From assembly GCF_001542405.1 (NCBI RefSeq), contig NZ_LNCD01000120.1:82485-146484 (forward strand): a stretch of DNA of 64,000 nucleotides, given 5' to 3'. The first letter of the stretch is position 1; the number at the start of each line of letters is the position of its first letter. The notes under the pieces were generated by a model. That model saw only the letters and a list, made by a program, of their open reading frames with translations, searched no databases and was not told where the DNA came from. Source of the DNA: Rhizobium altiplani (GTDB lineage Bacteria; Pseudomonadota; Alphaproteobacteria; Rhizobiales; Rhizobiaceae). Below are positions 58,145 to 64,000 of the stretch, one piece after another. A program made the translations under genes and the position numbers.

Positions 58145-59311
58145 ATGGAAGAAACCTTAGCGGTCCGCAAACTGGACCGGCTCGGCGTGGTGCTGGTGAC
58201 AACAGGCGTTGTCGCAACTGCGCTCCTGCCTTTCATCTATGTGAAGGCAAACCGCATCGCCGCCGGAAAGCCCATGCTGCTGACGCAGCTACTCAATCAA
58301 CCCTCCGCCCTCATCCTGACGATCCTCCTGCTGGCCACGGCCTTTGCCGTACTTTTTCTTCAAAATGCGCTGCTGCGGCTGGTGATCGCCACCCTTTGTT
58401 TTGCTGCGTTGCTCGCGACCATTGGATTTGCAGCTTCGGCATTCACGCCACCCGCCAGCAATGCCGCGCGCATGACGCCGGGCGGTGGGTTCTGGGTGCT
58501 GTTTGCGGTGATCGGGCTCGTCGTTTCGGACGCGCTCGTGAAGATCAAGCTTACGCCGTGGATGCGTATTGCGGCCCTTGTCGCCTACACCGGATTGCTC
58601 GGCATCTTCCTGGCTTCCGGACTGCTCGACGATCTCTCGATCATGAAGGAATTCGCGACCCGATCCGCGCAGTTCTGGACGGAAGCGGTCGCCCATTTGC
58701 TGTTGGCACTCGGCTCACTGGCGATCGCCATCGTCATTGGCCTGCCGCTCGGCATCCTGTGTTTCTGGGTTCCAAAGTTGCGTGCCGTCGTCCTGCAGGG
58801 CCTCAGCCTCATCCAGACGATCCCGAGCCTTGCGCTCTTCGGCATCCTGATGCTGCCGCTCGGCTATCTCGCGACGCACCTGCCCGCCGCCGCCTCGATC
58901 GGCATTCGCGGCATCGGCGCCGCGCCGGCGCTGATCGCGCTTGTCCTTTATTCTTTGTTGCCGATCGTGGCCAACACCGTCGTCGGTCTGCAGGGAGTCG
59001 ATCCCTCGGTACGTGATGCAGCGGCTGGCATGGGATTGACGCGTCGCCAAATTCTGACCGGCATCGACTTGCCGCTTGCCTTTCCCGTCATTTTGACGGG
59101 CATCCGTATCGTCCTGGTGCAGGCGATCGGCTTGGTGACGGTCGCGGCTCTGATCGGCGGTGGCGGCTTCGGCATCTTTATCTTCCAAGGGCTCGGTCAA
59201 ACAGCCATGGACCTCGTTCTGCTCGGCGCCGTGCCGACCGTCTTCTTCGCTTTTTCTTCGGCCGTCATCCTCGATGCGGTCATCGACAGCATACGGGGAT
59301 CCGCCGCATGA
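58145..59311 (+). CDS. yehY: betaine/osmolyte ABC transporter permease (YehY type)
   Basis: A 388-residue permease, close to E. coli YehY (385 aa). An N-terminal membrane extension of about 190 residues precedes the transport domain, whose EAA-type loop is GVDPSVRDAAAGMGLTRRQI. The start at 58145 has AGGATGG before it. The stop overlaps the ATPase start (ATGA). Confidence 0.9.
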   Translation: MEETLAVRKLDRLGVVLVTTGVVATALLPFIYVKANRIAAGKPMLLTQLLNQPSALILTILLLATAFAVLFLQNALLRLVIATLCFAALLATIGFAASAFTPPASNAARMTPGGGFWVLFAVIGLVVSDALVKIKLTPWMRIAALVAYTGLLGIFLASGLLDDLSIMKEFATRSAQFWTEAVAHLLLALGSLAIAIVIGLPLGILCFWVPKLRAVVLQGLSLIQTIPSLALFGILMLPLGYLATHLPAAASIGIRGIGAAPALIALVLYSLLPIVANTVVGLQGVDPSVRDAAAGMGLTRRQILTGIDLPLAFPVILTGIRIVLVQAIGLVTVAALIGGGGFGIFIFQGLGQTAMDLVLLGAVPTVFFAFSSAVILDAVIDSIRGSAA

Positions 59312-60252
59312 GCATGATCGAAATCAGGAACGTCACCAAGCGCTACGGCACGGCGGCCGTCGTCGACAACGTCTCGATGGAAGTCGAGAAAGGTTCGATC
59401 ACGGCTATTGTCGGCACCTCCGGCTCGGGCAAATCAACGCTGATGCGGATGGTCAACCGTCTCGTGCCGATCACGTCGGGCGCGATCTTCGTCGGCGGGC
59501 GGAACATCATGGACGTCCCGGTGACAGAATTACGCCGCAAGATCGGTTACGCGATCCAGGGGCACGGCCTCTTTCCGCATCGAACCGTTTCGCAAAACAT
59601 CGCGACGGTGCCGCAGCTTCTTGGCTGGGATACGGCGAAAATCAAGAGCCGCGTCGAGGAACTGCTCGGTCTGTTCAACCTCGATCCCGCGGCCTTTGCC
59701 GAGAAATATCCGCATCAGCTGTCCGGTGGCCAGCAGCAACGTGTCGGCGTTGCGCGGGCGCTGGCGGCGGAGCCGGAACTGCTGTTGATGGACGAGCCCT
59801 TCGGCGCGCTCGATCCAGTCATCCGCGGCAAGGCGCAAGACGATCTGCTGGCGATCCAGAAGCAGTTCGGTACGACCGTCGTCCTCGTCACGCACGACAT
59901 GGACGAAGCCTTCCATCTCGGCAACCAGATCGCCGTGATGAGCGCCGGCAAGCTGCTGCAATGCTCGACGCCGGAAAAGATCCTGACCGAGCCAGCCGAT
60001 CCCTTCGTGCAACAATTGACCGGCACCTCCGACCGGGCGCTGAAGCTGATGTCGCTGCTGCCGCTGAAGGAAAGCATGGAGCCGGCAAAGTCAGGCCTCG
60101 CTTACGCATTGCCGCAGTCGCTCAGCCTGCGAGATGCCCTGGCAGAGATGATCTGGCAGGGCGTTGGCGAAGCCGCCGTCCAGAATGCGGACAAGGCGCC
60201 TGTCGGCTCGATCTCGATGACGCGATTGCTCGAACTGGGCCGGAAGGCATGA
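59308..60252 (+). CDS. yehX: betaine/osmolyte ABC transporter ATPase (YehX type)
   Basis: A 314-residue ATPase: Walker A GTSGSGKST at 36-44, signature LSGGQQQRVGVARAL, Walker B LLLMDEPFGALDP and switch VTHDMDEAFHLG. It ends with an accessory region instead of a full CBS pair. Coupled by ATGA to both the upstream permease (59308) and the downstream one (60249). Confidence 0.94.
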   Translation: MSMIEIRNVTKRYGTAAVVDNVSMEVEKGSITAIVGTSGSGKSTLMRMVNRLVPITSGAIFVGGRNIMDVPVTELRRKIGYAIQGHGLFPHRTVSQNIATVPQLLGWDTAKIKSRVEELLGLFNLDPAAFAEKYPHQLSGGQQQRVGVARALAAEPELLLMDEPFGALDPVIRGKAQDDLLAIQKQFGTTVVLVTHDMDEAFHLGNQIAVMSAGKLLQCSTPEKILTEPADPFVQQLTGTSDRALKLMSLLPLKESMEPAKSGLAYALPQSLSLRDALAEMIWQGVGEAAVQNADKAPVGSISMTRLLELGRKA

Positions 60253-60998
60253 AGCTCGTCCTTGCGAACCTCTTCCGTGCTGCCGCACTGGTACTGCTGC
60301 TGATCCTCTTGTTCCGGACGGAGTGGCTGTCCTTCCTGCTCGTACCATTGACGAGCAACAATGCGCCGGCGGTCTATACCCAAAACAGCCTTCCGCATCT
60401 TGCCGCCTCGCATCTGTTTCTCGTGGCGATCTCGATCGTCGGCAGCGCCGTTCTCGCGATCCTCGGCGGCATATTCGTCACCCGCAAAAGCGGCGAGGAC
60501 TTCCTGCCGCTGTCCCGGGCGATCGCCAATGCCGGCCAAACCTTCCCGCCGGTGGCAGTGCTCGCCCTTGCCGTGCCTGCAACCGGCTTCGGCGCCGGGC
60601 CAACGTTGATCGCGCTCTTTCTCTACGGCCTCCTGCCGATTTTCGAAAACACCGTCTCCGGCCTCAAGCAAGTCTCTCCCTCCGTGCTGGATGCCGCCGA
60701 CGGCATGGGCATGAATGGCACGCAGCGGCTCTTTCAGGTGGAATTGCCGCTTGCCCTGCCGCTGATCCTCGAAGGTCTGAAGGTTGCGACCGTCATCAAT
60801 ATCGGCACGGCAACGATCGGCTCGACGGTGGCCGCCAAGGGCTTGGGCGAAGTCATCATTGCCGGGTTGATCTCCGACAATACCGCCTTCATTCTGCAAG
60901 GCGGCCTGATCGTCGGCCTGATGGCGGTGTTGATCTATGATGCGATGGGGCTGATCGAAAACGCCATCACTGAAAGAATTGGCTTGCGCCCGGCATGA
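60249..60998 (+). CDS. yehW: betaine/osmolyte ABC transporter permease (YehW type)
   Basis: A 249-residue permease, near E. coli YehW (243 aa). It opens MKLVLANLFRAAALVLLLILLF and contains the permease loop GLKQVSPSVLDAADGMGMNGTQRL. A longer frame covers this gene from far upstream, but the ATG at 60249, overlapping the ATPase stop, is the right start. Confidence 0.92.
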   Translation: MKLVLANLFRAAALVLLLILLFRTEWLSFLLVPLTSNNAPAVYTQNSLPHLAASHLFLVAISIVGSAVLAILGGIFVTRKSGEDFLPLSRAIANAGQTFPPVAVLALAVPATGFGAGPTLIALFLYGLLPIFENTVSGLKQVSPSVLDAADGMGMNGTQRLFQVELPLALPLILEGLKVATVINIGTATIGSTVAAKGLGEVIIAGLISDNTAFILQGGLIVGLMAVLIYDAMGLIENAITERIGLRPA

Positions 60999-61045
60999 GG
61001 CGACGGCTACCAAGGCTGCCGTGATATCGGCAATGGGAGGCAGCC

Positions 61046-61441
61046 TTGGCCAAGATGATCCACTCCATGATCCGCGTTCTCGACGAGGCGCGCTCGGTCG
61101 AGTTCTACGGCAAGGTCTTCGGCCTCAAGGTCGCCGATCGTATCGATTTCGACACCTTCACCCTGATTTACATGAGCAATGACGAGACCGGCTTCGAGCT
61201 GGAGCTGACGGTCAATAAGGGGCGCATCGAGCCTTATGACCTCGGCAACGGCTACGGGCATCTTGCCCTCTCGGTTCAGGAAATGGAGGTGGAGCACAAG
61301 CGTCTGACGGAGGCGGGATTGAACCCCGGCAAGATCGTCGAGCTCAATCGCGACGGCAAGTTGCTGGCGCTGTTCTTTTTCATCACAGATCCCGACGGCT
61401 ACAAGATCGAAGTCCTGCAGCGTCACGGCCGTTATCTCTAA
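61046..61441 (+). CDS. VOC-superfamily protein (glyoxalase I-like)
   Basis: A 131-residue protein: HSMIRVLDEARSVEFYGKVFGLKVADR, then YMSNDETGFELELTVN with a metal-ligand Glu, GHLALSV with a His, and DPDGYKIEVLQR with a Glu. This is the set of ligands of lactoylglutathione lyases (H, E, H, E). The start is a TTG at 61046 with GGGAGG 5 bases upstream, better than the next ATG (61055). It follows the transporter operon by 47 bases and may be read with it. Confidence 0.82.
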   Translation: MAKMIHSMIRVLDEARSVEFYGKVFGLKVADRIDFDTFTLIYMSNDETGFELELTVNKGRIEPYDLGNGYGHLALSVQEMEVEHKRLTEAGLNPGKIVELNRDGKLLALFFFITDPDGYKIEVLQRHGRYL

Positions 61442-61450
61442 GGGCTTCAC

Positions 61451-63898
61451 ATGATTGAAAAGACCGAATTGAACCGTGGCTGGACGCTCTCCTGCAACGT
61501 TGCCGGTCGACGCGACCTGCCGGCCGAAATTCCTGCACAGGTGCCGGGTTGCGTACATCTCGACCTTCTGGCCAGCCGTCTGATCCCGGACCCCTCTCTC
61601 GACGTCAACGAGATCACCAACGACTGGATCGGCAAGGAAGACTGGACCTATCGCTGCAGCTTCGATGCGGCGCCGGATGCCGGAAAAGTCCAGGAACTGG
61701 TGTTCGAAGGCCTCGATACGGTCGCGACGATCGTGCTGAACGGCGAAGAGCTAGGCCGCACCTTCAACATGCACCGCACCTATCGCTTCGACGTGTCGGA
61801 GCGGCTGAAGCAGGGCGCGAATGAACTCGTTGTGACCTTTCGCTCCCCTTATGCCTACGGCGCCGAGATGGAGGCGCATTACGGTTACCGGCCGAACAAC
61901 TATCCCGGCCCTGGAAACCTGATGCGCAAGATGGCCTGCAACTTCGGCTGGGACTGGGGTCCGACGCTGGTGACCTCGGGGATCTGGAAGCCGGTGCGGC
62001 TGGAAAGCTGGGAGCGGGCGCGGCTTGCGGAGACGCGGGTCTCGGCGACGCTTGCAGGCGGCGACGGGCTCGTGACGGTTCGCGCTCGTATCGAGCGCCG
62101 CGACGGCGCTGGCGCGAAGATCGTCGCGAGCATTGCCGGCGTCAGCCACGTCGCCGAGTTGGAAGGAGCCGATGCGGTCGAGTTCCAGCTGACTGTTCCA
62201 GCGCCGCAGATCTGGTGGCCGCATCATCTTGGCGCACAGCCACTCTACCCGCTGCAGGTCGAATTGCGGGATAGCGTAGGCGACGACTTACTCGACAGCT
62301 ACTCTAAGCAGATCGGCTTCCGCTCCGTCAGACTCGACACAGCACCCGATGAACACGGCTCCGCCTTTACCTTCGTCATCAACGACGTGCCGCTTTTCCT
62401 CTGCGGCGCCAACTGGATTCCGGACGACTGCTTTCCGCCACGGGTAACCGCCGAGCGCTATGCTTCCCGGATCGAGGAGGCCAAGGCTGCGAACATCAAT
62501 CTGCTGCGTGTCTGGGGCGGCGGCATCTTCGAGCGAGACGAGTTCTACGAGACCTGCGACCGCGCAGGGATGCTCGTCTGGCAGGATTTCCTGTTTGCCT
62601 GCGCCTCCTATCCGGAAGAAGAACCGTTGCACAGCGAGGTCGAGGCGGAGGTGCGCGACAATGTGGTGCGCCTGATGCCGCATCCGTCCCTGATCGTCTG
62701 GAACGGCAACAATGAGAACATCTGGGGCTTCGACGAATGGGGCTGGCGGCCGATCATCAAGGAGGATGTGAGCTGGGGGCTCGGCTACTATCTCGATGTT
62801 CTGCCAAAGCTCTGCGCCGAGCTGGACCCAGATCGGCCGTATTATCCGGGCAGCCCCTACTCCGGGACAATGGAGATCGAGCCGAACGCGGACGAGCACG
62901 GCTGCAAGCATATCTGGGATGTCTGGAACGATGTCGGCTACGAGGTCTATCGCAACTACATCCCGCGCTTCTGCTCGGAATTCGGCTGGCAGGCGCCGCC
63001 GAATTGGGCGACGATCGAAGAAAGCGTCCATGACACGCCGCTGACACCTGTTTCGAACGGCGTATTCCACCACCAAAAGGCGACGCAGGGCAACGACAAG
63101 CTGATCCGCGGTCTCGCCGGGCATCTACCGGTACCGCAGACGATGGATGACTGGCATTTCGCGACGCAGCTCAACCAGGCACGCGCCATCCGCTTCGCGA
63201 TCGAGCACATGCGCTCGCACCGCGCCATCTGCAAGGGCGCCGTCGTCTGGCAGTTCAACGACTGCTGGCCAGTGACCTCATGGGCGGCGCTCGACTCGGC
63301 AGGACGGCGCAAACCGCTCTGGTATGCGATGCAACAGGCATTCGATCCCAGACTGCTGACCATCCAGCCACGCAAAGGCGGGCTGGCAGCCGTCGCCGTC
63401 AACGAGCGCACGCTGTTCTGGCGGGCGAAGATATCGGGCAAGCGCCTGCGGCTTGATGGTACGGTGCTCGCCGAATTCGAGTTCTGGCGGCTGCTCTGCG
63501 ACCGCTTCGAAGCGAAGGAGTTTCCGCTGCCGGCGGATATTGCAACGCCGGACAATGCCGGTGACGAGCTTATCGTCGTGCAGATGCTCGACCGGCGCGC
63601 ATTCCATTATTTTGTCGAGGACATCGATCTGAAGCTCCCGGCACCGCGGGCGTCAATCGAGCTAACTGCAACGACGGATGGATATGCGGTGAAGGTGACA
63701 GCGGAGACCCTGCTGAAGGACCTTTGCCTGATGGCCGACCGGCTCGATCCTGATGGCGGCGTCGATTCCATGCTGGTAACGCTGCTGCCGGGGGAAAGTC
63801 ACATATTCGCGCTACGGACTGCAAAAGCGATGTCGGTAAGCGACATCAGCATTGGCACCGTGTTGCGCTCCGCCAACGATCTCGTCGCCACACACTGA
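61451..63898 (+). CDS. beta-mannosidase (glycoside hydrolase family 2)
   Basis: An 815-residue GH2 enzyme. An N-terminal beta-sandwich (NRGWTLSCNVAG, PAQVPGCVHLDLL), the mannosidase segment GNLMRKMACNFGWDWGPTLVTSGIWKPV, the catalytic barrel with acid/base E422 in WNGNNENIWG and nucleophile E510 in FCSEFGWQ, and C-terminal beta domains follow in order. It hydrolyses terminal beta-mannose in oligosaccharides; no signal peptide, so cytoplasmic. Starts 9 bases after the VOC stop. Confidence 0.92.
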   Translation: MIEKTELNRGWTLSCNVAGRRDLPAEIPAQVPGCVHLDLLASRLIPDPSLDVNEITNDWIGKEDWTYRCSFDAAPDAGKVQELVFEGLDTVATIVLNGEELGRTFNMHRTYRFDVSERLKQGANELVVTFRSPYAYGAEMEAHYGYRPNNYPGPGNLMRKMACNFGWDWGPTLVTSGIWKPVRLESWERARLAETRVSATLAGGDGLVTVRARIERRDGAGAKIVASIAGVSHVAELEGADAVEFQLTVPAPQIWWPHHLGAQPLYPLQVELRDSVGDDLLDSYSKQIGFRSVRLDTAPDEHGSAFTFVINDVPLFLCGANWIPDDCFPPRVTAERYASRIEEAKAANINLLRVWGGGIFERDEFYETCDRAGMLVWQDFLFACASYPEEEPLHSEVEAEVRDNVVRLMPHPSLIVWNGNNENIWGFDEWGWRPIIKEDVSWGLGYYLDVLPKLCAELDPDRPYYPGSPYSGTMEIEPNADEHGCKHIWDVWNDVGYEVYRNYIPRFCSEFGWQAPPNWATIEESVHDTPLTPVSNGVFHHQKATQGNDKLIRGLAGHLPVPQTMDDWHFATQLNQARAIRFAIEHMRSHRAICKGAVVWQFNDCWPVTSWAALDSAGRRKPLWYAMQQAFDPRLLTIQPRKGGLAAVAVNERTLFWRAKISGKRLRLDGTVLAEFEFWRLLCDRFEAKEFPLPADIATPDNAGDELIVVQMLDRRAFHYFVEDIDLKLPAPRASIELTATTDGYAVKVTAETLLKDLCLMADRLDPDGGVDSMLVTLLPGESHIFALRTAKAMSVSDISIGTVLRSANDLVATH

Positions 63899-63900
63899 AA

Positions 63901-63923
63901 AGGCCCCGTCTGCGACGGGGCCT
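63901..63923 (+). terminator. hairpin after beta-mannosidase
   Basis: AGGCCCCGTC and GACGGGGCCT pair perfectly around TGC, 2 bases after the stop. No T-tract directly after it; the second hairpin at 63934 completes termination. Confidence 0.6.
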
Positions 63924-63933
63924 CAGACCGCTG

Positions 63934-63970
63934 ACAAACCCGTCGATATTTTCGGCGGGTTTGTTTTTTT
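63934..63970 (+). terminator. intrinsic terminator at the window end
   Basis: ACAAACCCG (63934-63942) pairs with CGGGTTTGT (63956-63964) and runs into TTTTTTT. Ends the transporter/beta-mannosidase transcript. Confidence 0.85.
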
Positions 63971-64000
63971 GGACGTTGGTTGTTTTAAGTTGGGTTCTGC

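Noticed and set aside
59160..60248. long in-frame extension upstream of the YehW-type permease
   Set aside because: It is antisense or out of frame to YehX, Arg-rich, and the permease begins at 60249 with an ATGA overlap.
1..64000. CRISPR arrays or IS elements
   Set aside because: No spaced direct-repeat array and no transposase frame or paired terminal repeats were seen.

Overview
The window looks like chromosomal DNA of a Rhizobiaceae alphaproteobacterium (Sinorhizobium/Ensifer/Rhizobium group). The reasons are a GC-rich sequence, the rhizobial gene order phoR-pstSCAB-phoU-phoB with a PPK2 gene divergent from phoR, a gcrA gene with GANTC methylation sites upstream, a SAM-II riboswitch before metZ, and many sugar ABC transporter and LysR/GntR modules. 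This is inferred from gene content; no rRNA or marker gene is present.

Layout. 1-7900, core metabolism and cell cycle: a small ORF, tRNA-Gly(CCC), a Dcd-family deaminase, riboswitch-controlled metZ, apaG, hslO, argF, argD and gcrA. 7900-18000, phosphate: a minus-strand phoR, pstS, pstC, pstA, pstB, phoU, phoB cluster with a Pho-box-like site before pstS, a divergent class I ppk2 and an uncharacterised membrane protein. 18200-22050: a nitronate monooxygenase, tRNA-Thr(CGT) and a degraded 2.6-kb element inserted at the tRNA 3' end, bounded by att-like repeats and holding an integrase remnant and very small genes.

22200-31000, stress and accessory: a class III-like PPK2 translationally coupled to a type II P-type ATPase, an AhpD-like protein, a nonsense-interrupted NmrA-type reductase, a cupin, an HD protein, a Tat-exported chloroperoxidase-like hydrolase and an SDR. 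31255-37337, signalling: a MASE1 histidine kinase with seven PAS domains, followed by two FixJ-type regulators and a stand-alone receiver. 37381-45521: a LysR/SDR pair, a compact curlin gene with csgH and an outer-membrane barrel, a LuxR-type regulator, a DHA2 drug exporter and a small exported protein.

45687-54805, sugar catabolism: a GntR-type regulator with two winged helices, a UxaA-family dehydratase, an aldose dehydrogenase, FucU, an RbsABC-type transporter and a zinc dehydrogenase; this suggests oxidative use of L-fucose or a related 6-deoxy sugar. 54802-63898: cutC, a double-HTH LysR regulator, a yehZYXW-type betaine/osmolyte transporter, a VOC protein and a GH2 beta-mannosidase.

The most unusual items are the compact curlin/CsgH/barrel locus, the PPK2-P-type ATPase coupling, the seven-PAS kinase with three receivers, the tRNA-Thr element, the GANTC cluster before gcrA, two leaders whose Shine-Dalgarno sits inside a perfect 9-bp inverted repeat, and the repeated operator candidate in the sugar operon. 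All calls are from reading the sequence; no database search was run.
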